From the NCBI RefSeq assembly GCF_032118995.1, contig NC_092649.1, forward strand, positions 18,592,832 to 18,656,831: 64,000 bases of DNA, read 5' to 3'. The notes beneath the pieces are model-generated. The model was not told the origin of the DNA, searched no databases, and was given only the letters and a program-made list of their open reading frames with translations. The DNA comes from Asterias amurensis (lineage: Eukaryota > Echinodermata > Asteroidea > Forcipulatida > Asteriidae). A program made the translations under genes and the position numbers. Position 1 is the first letter of the stretch, and each line of letters opens with the position of its first letter. Shown here piece by piece: positions 12,501 through 23,345 of the stretch.

Positions 12501-15500
12501 ATGTGGCTGGCAGCCAAAGGCGCCCTTGAATACCAGCTTCTCGAACACGTGTAATCGCGTCCTTCGCAATTCAGCTCTTAGCTGCGAGTAAGGATGATTA
12601 GCCCCCCAAATTATTATTTAATTATTTATTTATATATCGTGAAGATTTTGTACGGAGGTTATAATAATAATAGTAGTTTAGAAGTCTTATATAGCGACAG
12701 TATCTACCAAACAAGGTACTCAAGACGGTGAGTAAATACAAACTTTCAGAAAGATAGGTTATTGCAGTGAAGAGTTTTAAGACCCAATAAGTTAGGACCT
12801 TATAAGGGTTTACAAGGTGCTATGACGCATGCCAGCAGCCACAGCCAGGAACAACGGGGCGAATCCCTTCTCTTTTCAATAAGTGCACTGGGTTCTTTTT
12901 CATGCGCAACACAATACATGGGACCAACAACTTTACATGTACGTCCCATCCGAAGGACGAAGCAATGGTTAAGTGTCTTGCTTACACGTGTCACGGCTTG
13001 AGATTTGACCCACACTCTGCTGATCAGAAGCACTAGAGTTTGAATTCGGTGCTTTTAACCGCTCGGCCATGACACTTCCACATGATTATGATTTATGGAG
13101 TACAGTTAAATCCATGATGTATAAAACCTGACGTTACTCACGTTGTAGCCTGGAGTCCATTTGTGTCTCACTCAGTACATAATGATTGTCCAACATCTCA
13201 GCCAACTTTCCATCAAACCTAAAAACAACATTTAAAAAAAAATTACCTTGCAAGTAAAAAAGAAGAAAATATGAACGTGATTTACTGGCAAACTTATAAA
13301 GAAATATACAACAAAAGTAACATCTGAATCTAAACGTATTAGCTGAATAATGTAAATGTAAAAGAAAAAGTAAGAATACAATTTAGTATTTTCTGACAAA
13401 GCATAACAAAAATTGTCACACACGGTGTGACACAAGAAAGTCAACACAAAAAAGTCAACCATCCATGTTTAGGCACGAGATCTTTCTTCCATGGTAAAAA
13501 AACCCAGCACAGATCAGCCCACCTGGTATTCACTGCCCCCGTTTCAGACAGGTGTTCTAGAGTCGGGCCGAAACAAAGTATTAAATTAAGTGCATAAAAA
13601 GTTTGACATCTGAAACAGTTAGGAGCGACTGGACGTGCTAGAAGTCGAAAGTTTGACTGTTGCAGTTGTCCGGATCGACTCTGGAGCGCCTTTGTTTCAG
13701 ACATCGATCTTGTCACGAGCCGAGCCTAATGTAAATGATATGTTAAGTTCGCCTGTCTGAAACCCAAATTTATCTGGGTCGACCGCTCCTAATCTATTTG
13801 ATTCAGCGGACTCTGGAGCGCCTGTCTGAACCGGGTGTAACTGCATCTTTGCCTGCAGCCTTTGCAAACGAACACCAACCATCAGAGATCTGAGGGATAC
13901 TTCATGCATGAATTGTTTCTCAGACTTAAATGTTTTTGGCTGACAAATTATCCAAACCATTTGTTACTCCCTCAGTTGTGTCCCTCCATTTTGCAACATA
14001 TCAGGAAACAAATTCATCCAACACTTTTGCGTAGCAAAATATTTTGACTTGAGCAAATTTTGTGCACACAGAATGGTAACATTGAGTAGCAAACAATGAT
14101 TTTTGAATACCAACTGACATATTTGCTATAGCATTCTACTCTGCTATACACCGTTTTGAATATGAGGTCACCGATCAAACATCTGCCCTCTGTGCGCATG
14201 TGCGCATGTGCGCACATGTGCCAGAGAAATCAAACCGGGAATGTTGCATGTTGCGTACTTCATTGGTGTTTGCGTTTAGACGCACATACTGTTTGCCCTA
14301 CAAGATGGCGACTTTGAAGGCAACAAAGGAGTTATTCAATACGGTCTATACAAGGGAAATCATTCACTGCTGCTGGGAATGTATCTGTACCTTGAGAAGA
14401 GCCATTGTAGAAGTCTTATCCTCGCCTCTCCGGGCTGAAACAATAATTCCGCTATCCATGTTTCATCCACTCCATCCACATAGGGACAGTCAAGATCCTG
14501 TAAAAAAAAACATGCACAGATAAATGGTTATTTGAATATTTGTCAATAAACAATAAACATTAGTCTCAAGCTTTAGGTCAGTACAATGAGTACTTACATG
14601 TATTGCAAATCAATATAACGCTTTCAACTGGTCGTAAAAACTGAGATTTCCTTTTTCGTATGCAGAAATAGTGATTCAGTAATTGTGGGAAAAACCTAAC
14701 CACTTCTCGACTTTACATCCTGTCTTATGGACCCTACCGAGTATACAAGTAGAAGTAGAAGCAACATTTAATTATTATTTGTATTTCTAGGTCTTCAGTT
14801 TCACTTCAAAACCAAACATAAATCAAACCAAATTCACTCCCATCAATACTACGATGTACGATGGATATACTCCACCACCAACTTTTGGTTACTTTACACT
14901 CTCGTGGATTCACCTCATAATAGTCACCAATTTGAGAGGTTTTACACTACACCAGCGGTTCCCAGTCGACTTTTAGCATCGCAACTTCACACTCCAAATT
15001 TCTTTTCCAAGCTGGCAGAATGAGGCTAAAAGCCTACAACAGCTGATAAAAATGATTAAGCTTGCAAAGCTAGCACAGCAAATTTTCAGGTTGGTTTTTT
15101 CAATATATTTCTTTGAAAAACTGTGGTCTCCAAAAAGCCATACAACCGCACAGCAAATAACGGGGTGTGTGCATCCAGCACAAGCTCACAGAAGGACTGT
15201 GTTCACATCCCATCAAACTCAATTGCTCTACCCCCTATATTGACATCCCATTAGCATACACTGTATTCCCTCACACATCACACCATGCACACCAGCACAA
15301 ATCTCTTTCTTATTCAAACTTATCCTTTAAAAATATGCAATGAAGTTACTGGACCCTAAACCTATGACCATACAAAACTGGGCATGGTACTACACAATAG
15401 ACATGGGTTATGTCTAAGTTATTCCTCCATGGTACAATCATGGCCACTGGGTTCTGGACAATACAAGGGGATTTGTCACAATGTAGTTATGCCTTTATGC

Positions 15501-17753
15501 CTTTATGTAAATTATGCCTTTATTTTGTTACTTACCTGTAGATAAAATGAATCAGTCCTTACTTTAACTTACCTATTTACAAACTTCCAGTCTTATTAGC
15601 ATTAACTAAAACTAACAGGTACTCAGACTGTGGTTTTTCGCATGCACTGTTAACTATGTGGTATGTTCCTTTTGGTTGGAACCAGCCTTTGTTGGACACA
15701 CACAGGACTTTTTGTTGTACCACTAGTTACTTTGTTCATATGGTGGAATGTTTCTTTAAACCTTTAACTAGGGTTTCACTGGCATAATGTAGCACTTAGA
15801 AGTGACAATAAAAGCGTAGCCCAAACAATCTGAATCAGCTACAAAACTTTGATTGCAAGTGTCCCTTTATGTTCAGTTTAGTGGTATATATAGAATAGTA
15901 GAAGACTAACAGAAACAATTAGTTAGGGTGTGGCTGATAACAAAGAAAGTGAGAGAGAAAGAACCTATATGTGCAAATGCTGTGTGAAGTCAGTTGACAT
16001 CAAACCAGGGAGCGAGAGGGTGTGTGAAGTACTGCTCTAGCCACCAACCAGTCCATGTTCCTAGGCAGATTTGTGCATCAGTTGGCATACAATTTTTATG
16101 CCAAAGCCGAAGATCAGTGGACTCGGCCACTGAGGCAAGTCATTTAATACTTTGATGCAGTATTGCCGCCAGCCAGCCAACACATGTATGAGGGCAAGCA
16201 AAACTCAAAACTCAAAACTGAACATTGTCAAAGCAAGAAGTAGAAGTTTGCTGACTAAATTCTATGTGATTTTATTGCATATTTGACCACTCTTTCTTAA
16301 AAGTGTTAAAGGGAAAGTATTGAAGGAGAGGCTACTGAAGCCTACAGAGTCCAGAGAGAAGAGATAGAAGACGGGGGAAACGTTGGAAAGGCCAGAGTAT
16401 TATAAAGAGACTAGAGACAGAGTGTCCTCAACCACGCTGACAGTGACGGCCAAGAACCAGTATCAGTCACAGATATAGAATAGAATAACTAGATGGGCCA
16501 CGCGTACATACACGGGTTCTGGCGTGTACGCCAGAACCGGTGTACATTTTCTGTGCGTTCCCGTCAGCACGTGACTTTTTGCCGTCAGTTTAATTGTTCC
16601 TGTGACTAAGCACTTTTGCACCCATGAACGACTATCCTCTGGAGGGATATTTGTACTCATCGGAAGATAGAAAGAAAGCTTCTCTACAATGCAGGCCAAA
16701 AACATTTGTTGATGAAAACAAATTCCATATTTGTTTTGGGGATATTTAAAGTAATAAAAGGTTTACAATTATTGTTAAAGTTATATGTATGTTTTATTTC
16801 GATAAGCTTTTTCTTGACATATCGACCTGAACTATACAACAAATCAATATATAAATTTTTTTAGCCTGCAAATCCAGGGCAGTGGTAAGTCGAGGCTAGC
16901 CCAGCTCTATGGTCTAGCCACAAGTAAGGGGTCACTTTTAGAGCCAGAAATCCTGAGAAAAATATTCCATATGGTGCCACCGTTTTTCCATTCCCTATTG
17001 AATAATATAGTATTTAATTCACCTCAATGAGATCCATTTTTGTAAAAATGAGTGAAAAAGTGGTGGCGCAATACGGAAAGTTATCCAACCCCAAATTAGA
17101 ACAAGGTACAACGAGAAGGTACGAGAAGCGTCTTCTTGTGTTAGTTAGAAGACCTACAAATTGTCTAGGTTACGAAGTGGTAAAGGTACGAAATGTCCTG
17201 AAAGATGTTTGTTATTTTATACATTTTATATAGAAGTTGTGATACACGTTGTGTGGGCCTTGGACAATACTGTTTACCGAACGAAAGTGTCCAGGACTCC
17301 AATGGCTTTAAATAACCTTAATGACACAAACTGACAGTGACAGTCTTGACTGGTAAAAAATAAAAGACCCAACCCCCCCTACTTCTAGAAACTATAACCC
17401 CCCCTCCCCCCCCCCCCAAAAAAAAAAAATCACGACAGGTCGACACTCGACACGACACAACCTGACACAACAACAAGGAAGTGACAGGCATGACTGACAG
17501 TGACAGGGCCGAGGCGGCCGCGTACGACTAACTACGACTCGTACGTACGAGTACGACAACGAATTTACAATTATAATCACTTTTTCCAAATAAATTCGAG
17601 TAGAAAAATCAATATCATCAGTTGTTAAACTCTGATACATTAAACGAAAAGAAACCCAGTAAATATTGAAAACTCTGAAGTGAAAAATTGTTCATTTACC
17701 TGCAATCTTTGCTTGAACGAACGAGAAAGTGGTGTTCTTGAATTCACCGCCAT
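3408..17753 (-). CDS. HAUS7: HAUS augmin-like complex subunit 7, nine-exon gene
   Basis: HAUS7 is a subunit of augmin, the eight-protein complex that binds spindle microtubules and recruits gamma-tubulin for branching nucleation. Exons, in transcript order: 17700-17753, 14391-14497, 13142-13218, 11950-12011, 10462-10580, 8526-8696, 6373-6472, 5044-5253 and, less surely, 3408-3518. All have AG/GT borders and the phases join without a break, giving 336 residues; human HAUS7 is about 368. The best matches are DLDCPYVDG early on (human DLNCPFLEG), a KQIAFWDQLLDIL segment in exon 5 (human KQLHFMDQLLDTI), and a coiled-coil-like stretch over exons 7-8 (EVIFKLSKDLEASEAQLDAI). The start is the first ATG of exon 1, in a GCC-type context. 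Introns are full of transposons. The gene is head to head with NDUFA12. Identity is confident; the C-terminal exon is the weak point. Confidence 0.88.
4188..4564. mobile_element. TTAA-type element, family B
   Basis: TTAA at 4188 and 4561 bounds an element starting TTAAAGCCATTGGACC and ending GGTCCACTGGCTTTAA. A central inverted motif TCTCGTTAACGAGA and the TTTTCACAGGTTTGTTATTT core are present. It is immediately followed by a family A copy. Confidence 0.85.
4588..4958. mobile_element. TTAA-type element, family A, complete
   Basis: TTAA borders (4588 and 4955) with inverted ends TTAAAGGCACTGGACAC and GTGTCCAGTGCCTTTAA. It is 371 bases with no coding capacity. Confidence 0.9.
5880..6345. mobile_element. 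Foldback element with GGGAATAAAAGAGTAGTG ends
   Basis: GGGAATAAAAAGAGTAGTGA at about 5879 pairs with CACTACTCTTTTATTCCC at about 5972. Downstream is a block (CACGCCTATGTTTAAACAC, CCACGTGATG, CGACCAATCAGAGT) that recurs near 40380-40500. Confidence 0.65.
6653..6832. mobile_element. Short hairpin element
   Basis: AAGGCCAAGCCACACTGCAG with CGATAACGATCAC at the left is mirrored at the right by GTGATCGTTATCG and CTGCAGTGTGACTCGGCCTT. A further inner pair is TCTATTGGTTGAATGA / TTTAACCAATAGAATG. It is a foldback structure of about 180 bases in a HAUS7 intron. Confidence 0.8.
6835..7045. mobile_element. SINE-like fragment, family F
   Basis: It shares the CAGCCACTGCCAGAAACACC, ATCCCTTCTCTAAGCGATTA and GCCCCATCTGATGGA order with the copies at 12655 and 23525, ending in a tRNA-like CTCTGCTGATCAGA. 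Confidence 0.6.
7077..7448. mobile_element. TTAA-type element, family B, complete
   Basis: TTAA at 7077 and 7445, ends TTAAAGCCATTATACAC / GGGTCCAATGGCTTTAA. The central hairpin TCTCGCTAACGAGA is present. It is inserted into a HAUS7 intron. Confidence 0.88.
7635..7800 (+). mobile_element. tRNA-like SINE fragment
   Basis: A TTA microsatellite (7676-7705) leads into TAGCTCAGTTGGTAGAGCGC, a good RNA polymerase III A box, and GGTTTAAACCC, a degenerate B box. The D- and T-arm logic survives but no full cloverleaf does, so it is a SINE head rather than a functional tRNA. Confidence 0.6.
8260..8430. mobile_element. Truncated TTAA-type element, family B
   Basis: It begins TTAAAGCCATTTCGG and stops at the central TCTCGTTAGCGAGA hairpin, so only the left half is present. 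Confidence 0.75.
8860..9060. mobile_element. Hairpin-containing element related to the window's right end
   Basis: The block ACAGATTTACATTAAA, GTAGAAAGCTTTCC, AAATATTACTAGTTGAGGTG and TTTCGTCTCAGTGAGACGAAA also occurs, with small changes, at 63850-64000. Confidence 0.6.
9765..10455 (-). mobile_element. tRNA-derived SINE (family G) split by a later insertion
   Basis: The reverse complement of 9765-9978 matches the body of the SINE at 12285-12615 (CTGCTGTGCCACAAGGGTTTTC side). The tRNA-like head appears at about 10380-10445 (GACCGGGTATCGAACC, CTTGGTGAGAGGCGAGCGCT). The family C element at 9979-10263 and about 100 bases of TATCAAAGTCTTA repeats lie between. Confidence 0.65.
9979..10263. mobile_element. 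TTAA-type element, family C, short form
   Basis: TTAA at 9979 and 10260, ends TTAAAGGAACACGTTGCC / GGCAACGTGTTCCTTTAA. The central CGGTCGGCCATGGCTGACCG palindrome is shortened relative to the other copies. Confidence 0.88.
11370..11500. repeat. Fragment of the CCCAATTTCATAAAGC foldback family
   Basis: It contains CCCAATTTCATAAAGCCTGT, AAGCACAAAAACTTGCTAA and GCTTAGCAGAAACAGGTTACC, as in the longer copies at 31993 and 36618. Confidence 0.55.
11514..11893. mobile_element. TTAA-type element, family A
   Basis: The left end TTAAAGGCAGTGGACAC begins at 11514 and the right end ACCAATAGTGTCCAGTGTCT ends near 11890. The central GAGGTCTTGAAATCAAGC block and the core are present. It sits just downstream of HAUS7 exon 4. 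Confidence 0.88.
12120..12235. repeat. Fragment of family H (GAGGCATTGCATGG element)
   Basis: CACTACCGCGGACTGGAGTT, TTGGTCTCAATG and AGCTTGCTCTAGTCATCGTC match the right part of the element at 50130-50460. Confidence 0.6.
12285..12615 (+). mobile_element. tRNA-derived SINE, family G
   Basis: The head has an A-box-like TGGCTTGTGCATAAAGCGCT and a near-perfect B box, GGTTCAATTCC, within CCCCGGTTCAATTCCCGG. The body follows, and the copy ends in an ATTATTATTTAATTATTTAT tail. Function: a pol III-transcribed retroposon head. The partner LINE is not seen here. Confidence 0.75.
12655..13075. mobile_element. SINE-like element, family F
   Basis: It starts with TATATAGCGACAGTATCTACC, includes GCCAGCAGCCACAGCCAGGA, GGCGAATCCCTTCTCTTTTC and CGTCCCATCCGAAGGACGAA, and ends in CGCTCGGCCATGACAC. 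The same order recurs at 23525-23855. Confidence 0.75.
13505..13850. mobile_element. Foldback element with CTGTCTGAAACC arms
   Basis: Arms of the type GTTTCAGACAGGTGTTCTAG and CTCTGGAGCGCCTGTCTGAA pair across the element, and GGTCGACCGCTCCTAATC repeats inside. A fragment recurs at about 40920-40960. Confidence 0.6.
14160..14355. repeat. Dispersed repeat shared with 26695-26890
   Basis: Both copies share GTTTAGACGC, TTTGCCCTACAAGATGGCGA and TTATTCAATACGGTCTATA in the same order. This copy ends 36 bases short of HAUS7 exon 2. Confidence 0.65.
14498..16960. other. HAUS7 intron 1, left part, mostly unique AT-rich DNA
   Basis: I see no exon and no recognised element in most of this stretch. Open frames at 15052-15243 and 16463-16705 have no splice support or homology. 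Near 16503-16530 is a small palindrome, ACACGGGTTCTGGCGTGTAC. Confidence 0.6.
16965..17090. mobile_element. Small foldback element, family J
   Basis: CACCTCAATGAGATCCATTTTTG and GAGTGAAAAAGTGGTGGCGC recur at 56715-56815 and 61720-61850. The ends (CCATATGGTGCCACCG / GTGGCGCAATACGG) are inverted repeats. Confidence 0.7.
17205..17312. mobile_element. Right-end fragment of family B
   Basis: Only the last about 105 bases of a family B element remain, ending TCCAATGGCTTTAA. It is followed by C- and A-homopolymers at about 17395-17430. Confidence 0.65.
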
Positions 17754-18046
17754 GTTTTGACTATATAAGAAGAGCCTGTGCTTATATATGACATTTAACA
17801 AAAAAACGATGATTTAAAATAAATAAGGGGAAAATTGCCGTTTAATGTTAACTGAAAATTTTATAAAGCTAAATAAATGCTTTAACAGTCAATATTGTGT
17901 AAATTTTTAGGGTTTTAAGTTATAAATAACCATTAAAAAAACATTATTTCAAAATGTTTTTCAATAAAAAAAATACTTTCTTTTGCCTTCCATAGTCGAG
18001 TCGAGGCTGCGCGTTAGAATTTGAACCTTGACCTTTAAAATCCAAG
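17754..18046. promoter_or_regulatory. Shared bidirectional promoter of HAUS7 and NDUFA12
   Basis: Only 293 bases separate the HAUS7 start codon (minus strand, 17753) from the NDUFA12 start codon (plus strand, 18047). No gene or recognised mobile element lies between them. The NDUFA12 side contains TCGAG- and GCGCG-like bases and a CCAAGATGGCG start context. The HAUS7 side is AT-rich with a TATATAAG at about 17762. Promoter activity is inferred from the geometry. Confidence 0.6.
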
Positions 18047-21000
18047 ATGGCGAAATTCAGCTACGGAGCGCTAGCTGGACGGTTTTTCCAAACTGTTCGT
18101 GTAAACGGTGGTATAACGGGCTGTTTTTGGAAGATCCTGCGGTAAAAAACTAAAGTAGAACTATCATGCTTTTTATCTGTAATTTCGTTTTAGAATCAAG
18201 CCAATTTTATTAGTTGAATTAATCATTTCAAATAAAGTAAAGACGTCGTAAGACGATTTTATTTGGGTTGACACAGTTGTGACGATGGGTGGCGCTGCAA
18301 CTTGTCAGCAATCCTTTTTCTTTCTTCTAAACTTACAAGACTTTAAATAGTAAATGCATTAACCAAATCATAGAGTAAGAACAGAGAAAATTAATTATAT
18401 ACAAATCTTGTACTTGATAACGTTGCAAATTTACCATGATGATTGTGGTTGTGCTGCTGGGCGCATATATTTAAAGCCATGATGATGATTGGACACTTTC
18501 GGAACAGAAAAAAAAAAAAAGTTCACAGATTTACAAATAACTTACAGGGTAAGGTTTACAAAAGGTAATGGTGAAAGTCTTTAAAACATTAAAACAATTA
18601 TCAATTCTCGATATCGAAAATTTTGGATTTATTTTAAACACATGTCATGAGTGACGTGGCGAAACGTGCGGAAACAAGGGTGGGTTTTCCTGTTATTTTC
18701 TCCCGACTCCGATGACCGATTGAGCCTAAATTTTCACAGGTTTGTTATTTTATATATAAATTGTGATACACAAAGTGTAGGCCCTTATTTACCGAAAGTG
18801 TCCAATGGCTTTAACACGCATCAAATTCAAGACATCAACACAACAATGATGCTCAGTCAACTCAAGCTGGCTTTTCATCAAATTCAAAGAAAATCATAAA
18901 TCATTATATTATTTAAATATTTATAATTAATTGTTGTGTTTTACTTTGTACTTAATTATGATCACCAATCAGTTGTGATGATCGTAACTCTCCCAACAGT
19001 CATATCAAGCACTAAGCAGTAGTTACAATAATTCAATCCTCAGTCTGTTATTGGGGTTAATGTTTTTCTTGATGACAGTGAACTGGATCACAAAGGCTAG
19101 AAACAATAAATGCAGGCTGATAAGCTTTGCGAGTCCTGTTTGATCAAAAAAAAAGTCAAATTTCGAAAGAACCTAAACAACTGATCTCTGTCAAAGACCA
19201 GTCTTCTCACTTGGTGTATCTCAGCATTTGCATAAAATAAACCTGTGAAAATTTGAGCTCAATTGGTCGTCAAAGTTGCGAGATAAAAATGAAAGAAAAA
19301 AACACCCTTGTCACACGAAGTTGTGTGGTTTCACTTCAGATGCTTGATTTCTGAGGTCTTGAAATCAAATTCATGGAAAATTACTTCTTTCTCAAAAACT
19401 ATGTTACTTCAGAGGGAGCCGGTTCTCATAATGTTTTATACTATCAACCTCTCCCCACTACTTGTTACCAAGTAAGGTTTTATTTATGCTAATAAATAAC
19501 TGCCTCTAGTAAATATTTTAAAATTACAGACTTTTTTTTTCCTTTACAGAGGAGATGATCTTCGACTAGGTGTGCTGGTTGGAACTGACAAATTTGGCAA
19601 TAAATACTTTGAAAATGAGAAATATATTCAGTGTAAGTATTCCGTCTAATATAAATAAACGCTTTGTTTTTCTGCAATGTTGTCTACGGCCTCTCAGTTT
19701 TAAACACAATTCAGGTTTGCCTGGAATTTGAAAATGATGCTATCCTTCAATATCAAATGGCACACTGACTATTGGTGTTGACTCAAGTATGTTGTTTTGA
19801 TGAACTTCCCGTATGTGTAAATGAAATGAAATGAAATAAATGAAATAAACACCAAGCTGACAACAGCCGATTTCTGTCAAACAGACATTGATTTAACAGT
19901 TATGAATTGCTCAAATCAAAAAGGTTTGTGATTCAGTAAATAGACAACAATACTTAATTCTAGTCATTGTGAAATCATTGGTTAGCTCGTAGCATTCGAA
20001 CCTTTAACCTCATTGTTGCACAGTCCTGCAGTCTAACCACTTGACCACGGAGACATGTTCAAATATCCAGTAGCGAGAATGTCGGTATTAATAAGATTCA
20101 GATTATATCCACTTCTATTTTCATATTATCTATACAAGAATTTAATCCAAGCATCTTTTACGTTCCCCTGATTCTATTTTAGCGAGACACCGTTGGGTAG
20201 AGTACAGACAAGATAAGTACTGGAACCTGGACGCCAGTATGGTCCCTGCTGAATGGTAAGCCCGACTATGTGTCAAAGTGTACATTGTATGATTTGAAAC
20301 TTTGTAAGTTTTTTGATAAAGTTTTTTATGCGATACTCCCTAAAATAAACTTTAAGGTGAGGGTGACACTTATAGTTGGACTGTCAAACCCAAATCAACT
20401 GCCACCAGGGGCATGTTGCCTTTAGTTCACAGTCCTTAAAGATGTAGGCATGGGTATCATCCACTAGGAGCCCGGCTGGTAAAATGCACTACCTTCCTAG
20501 CTTTTTATGAACCGTTTTCCCTTCACAAGAAGAATATTTATATTAATTGGTTCTTACTCTTACCAGGCCTGGAATTTTATCTTGGAGAGGGCACTTCCAT
20601 TGGAAAATCTAAAAGCCCATGGGAAACTTTTGAAGGGGCACCAAGGCCAAGACCACGAGAGTCAAAGGCCATGGGCCCTGAGGCCTCCTTGTAGCCCCAG
20701 GCCTGCCTGCCTTCAGCCCGGTTGATAGTCGGTTGCACGATGGTCAGCGATGGAAATTTTGATGCGCAACACAGTTTATAGTCGCCGCTGAGGCCTAAAA
20801 ACTTTGTCTTTTTTGATCGCGCGACCATCGCGCTACCGACTATAACTCGGCCTTTACACCGATGTGTGTTAGCACTGTAAACTCGGTACTCTCCAGAGTT
20901 CTGTGAAAAGAAAATCACAGTAATATTACTCAGGTGGGATTCGTACCCAGGCATCTGCAGAGGGCTTTCGTCTTTCCAGGGAAAAGGAAGAAACAAATTG

Positions 21001-21233
21001 CAAAAATATTATCAAAAAATATATTGATAGAATTTAATGATTGACATGTGATTTCCCACAGGCATAGGTGGCTACATCTCATGACGGATGACCCACCCAC
21101 AACGGTCCCTCCCACACCGCGAAAGTTCCTCGCCGACCACACCTATAATCTATCAGGCACCAAAGGCCGATACGTTCCGTCCACCACAACACCCAAGAAA
21201 ATACACGAATGGGTGCCACCACAGAACAACTAA
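18047..21233 (+). CDS. NDUFA12: NADH dehydrogenase (ubiquinone) 1 alpha subcomplex subunit 12
   Basis: NDUFA12 (B17.2) is an accessory subunit on the matrix arm of mitochondrial respiratory complex I, needed for its assembly and stability. Exons are 18047-18141, 19550-19632, 20183-20255 and 21062-21233, with canonical splice sites and phases 2, 1 and 2 that join perfectly. They give 140 residues (human 145). Conserved segments include [14 protein letters not shown] in exon 2, RHRWVEY and SMVPAEW in exon 3, and [26 protein letters not shown] and EWVPP in exon 4. The first exon has the family's GGITG motif after a short N-terminus. The start ATG follows a CCAAG context and is the only one in frame. 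Intron 1 holds two TTAA-type elements. It diverges from HAUS7 and converges with DSTYK. Confidence 0.97.
18471..18814. mobile_element. TTAA-type element, family B, in NDUFA12 intron 1
   Basis: TTAA at 18471 and 18811. The central hairpin is TCTCGATATCGAAA, and the core and right end TGTCCAATGGCTTTAA are present. Confidence 0.85.
19183..19500. mobile_element. TTAA-type element, family A, in NDUFA12 intron 1
   Basis: The core and right half are intact (AACCTGTGAAAATTTGAGCT, TACTTGTTACCAAGTAAGG). Both extreme ends are lost. It stops about 50 bases before exon 2. Confidence 0.75.
20570..20725. repeat. Dispersed CCAAGG repeat, family E
   Basis: It contains GGGCACTTCCATTGGAAAAT, AAGGGGCACCAAGGCCAAG and GCCATGGGCCC, matching 63260-63420 in the same order. 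Confidence 0.6.
20725..20855. mobile_element. Small GC-richer hairpin element
   Basis: ATAGTCGGTTGCACGATGGTC at the left pairs with GACCATCGCGCTACCGACTAT at the right, a foldback of about 130 bases in NDUFA12 intron 3. Confidence 0.75.
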
Positions 21234-21394
21234 ATGGATCTAAAATCTTTGTAGTACACCTAATAACAGTCCCATTTATGTTAAGGAAGTTAATATGGCA
21301 CCGAATGCCCATTTAATAATTGCTTATAAATCATTGAAGCTGGTGTTCCAACCTTATCCAAGTCCAAAAATAGTTGGGTGTTGAGTAAATTAAG

Positions 21395-21560
21395 CCCTTG
21401 TCGAAACAATGGCTTCGGATGCGGCTCAGGCTAGCTTGGCCCCGCTAATTGATTTGACAATTGCGCATGCTTTGCGTATACGCACTCAGGGCTTCAGACG
21501 AGAGAATAGAACTTCAAGCCGAATCCAAAGTCGAAGCCGTGGTTTGGAAGAGGGCCTAAG
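21395..21560. mobile_element. Hairpin element downstream of NDUFA12
   Basis: AGCCCTTGTCGAAACAATGG with GGCTTCGGATGCGGCT pairs with AGTCGAAGCCGTGGTTTGG and AAGAGGGCCT. Confidence 0.6.
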
Positions 21561-21619
21561 ATTATAGTACTTTGGCACATTTTGGAAAAAAGCTCCTTCA
21601 ACAGCATTGAGATTGTTAT

Positions 21620-21625
21620 AATAAA
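21620..21625 (+). terminator. Candidate polyadenylation signal of NDUFA12
   Basis: This AATAAA lies about 390 bases after the NDUFA12 stop codon and is followed by AT-rich and C-rich sequence. Position fits a 3' end, but AATAAA occurs often by chance in this AT-rich DNA. Confidence 0.35.
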
Positions 21626-22073
21626 TACATTTCAAAGTTCAGGTTGTCTCCCCCATCCCCCCCCCCCCCCAAAAAAAAAAATCACTTTTATTTATTAATA
21701 GAAAACAGCTCTGGCATAAAACAAAACAGACAGGGCCCTTATAAGTTTGTGCATGGAAAGGATATTTAGTTTTCAAGGTTTGCATGAAGTGTGACCATGT
21801 GCTGTGGGAAAATTTTGTTCATTAGCAGTAAACATGACGGCTTACGGCTTGGCTTTGGCATTGGACTACAAAGGCCTATTCATTCATTGATTGTGCCCCA
21901 TCAGATCCAATACGACTCTCTAAATATTCATGCACGACCTCATCATTCTAGCCTGAAGGGAGACCATCAGCACAGTCACTGCAACTAGGATCAAAGGGCT
22001 GCTACTGGTGGTGGCATGATGTGAGCCGATGGCCTTATTTTTGGCTAGATTTGTGATGTCATGCATGAATATT

Positions 22074-22335
22074 GGGTGCGTTCGCTTAGCTTAATTCCCC
22101 GTGTCGACCCTGTGGTGCTCATTTGGGTGAGCCCCTGACAAGAGCTAATCAAACAATCACACTCGCCCTCTGGTGGTGGCGTCATACACCTTTGGCCAGC
22201 CCCAAAGGACCTGTTCCACAAGCAGAGCAGTGGGGGCTGACCCAGGTGATCCCCTGAAATGACGTCACAGCTATTCGAACGTACTGGGGGAAGACCGGGG
22301 CTGACCCGGGAAGCTAATCGATAGCACCCATTAAG
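22074..22335. mobile_element. Hairpin element with GGGTGC ends
   Basis: GGGTGCGTTCGCTTAGCTTA at the left is mirrored by GGGAAGCTAATCGATAGCAC at the right. TTTGGGTGAGCCCC and GGGGCTGACCCGG arms lie inside. Confidence 0.6.
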
Positions 22336-23079
22336 AGAGGCATATAGCCAAAGTCTCTCTATTTGAGGAAAGTCTTAAGCATTCGATCACAGTGAAAAAC
22401 ACATGTTCGAACATTGTAAATAACATTGTGCACTCAAAACCAAATCCGATTGTATATAAATATTGATTGATACAATAAATATTTCAGTTTTGATTTCAAA
22501 AAAAGATTTGTCTCTGTACTTTCAATAACTGTATCTCTACTATCCATTGTTTTCTTGATAAAATCATGGTATAATATAATTTGTCTTACATGGACATGAG
22601 GTCAAAGGAAGACCTAGCGTTGGGTGATGAAATTTTAGGGGCGAGTCGCTTCTTCAACTGGGATATAGATTTTAGTTTAGGAAGTGGGTCGTGATGATGG
22701 AACTTGTTAGTCACCTGTAGAGTTATAGATTTCAATATGTTTGGAGGCACAAAGAAATGATTTCCGCCTTTTGATTACCCCTGGAGTTATAGATTTCAAG
22801 AATCTTTTGGGAACAGTGTTCTCAGAACTGGAAAAGTATATCAAAGAGCATGACTTACTCATTCGGTGAAAAAGTGGGGAATTTTTCATTTATTTCCCAA
22901 GGCAGTTAAAAGTCTGAAATTTCTCATTCCTGAGATTTGCAGCACAAGTTGACAATGTTCGATCTTGGCAATGGCGGTCTATAAAAGGGGTCTGTCCTCC
23001 ATTTTGTCAAGAAATGTGGGGGGGGGGGTACTCGACTTGTTTCTGGCACCTACCTCAAGAAAGAGAAAATATACCCCTT

Positions 23080-23345
23080 GCATAGCGTGCGACTCAGCTG
23101 GTACACCGAGGTCACAAGGCACTGGAGGTTCAAGTCATTGTCATAACCCTTGTGTCCTTAAGCAAGACAATTGACCGTTAATTTTGCTGCATCCATCGGA
23201 TGGGGCGTAAAGCTGTTGGTCCTGCATGTTGTTTAATGCACGTAAAAGAACCAAGTGGACTTATTGAAAAGAGATGGGGGTTCGCTCTGGTGTTCCTGGT
23301 TTGATTGGCAGCATATTGCGCCACAGCACCTTGTAAACCATTACA
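23080..23345 (-). mobile_element. SINE-like element, family F, inverted copy
   Basis: Reading the minus strand gives the family F order: CAAGGTGCTGTGGCGCAATA, the CTCTTTTCAATAAG region and GCCCCATCCGATGG. Confidence 0.65.
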
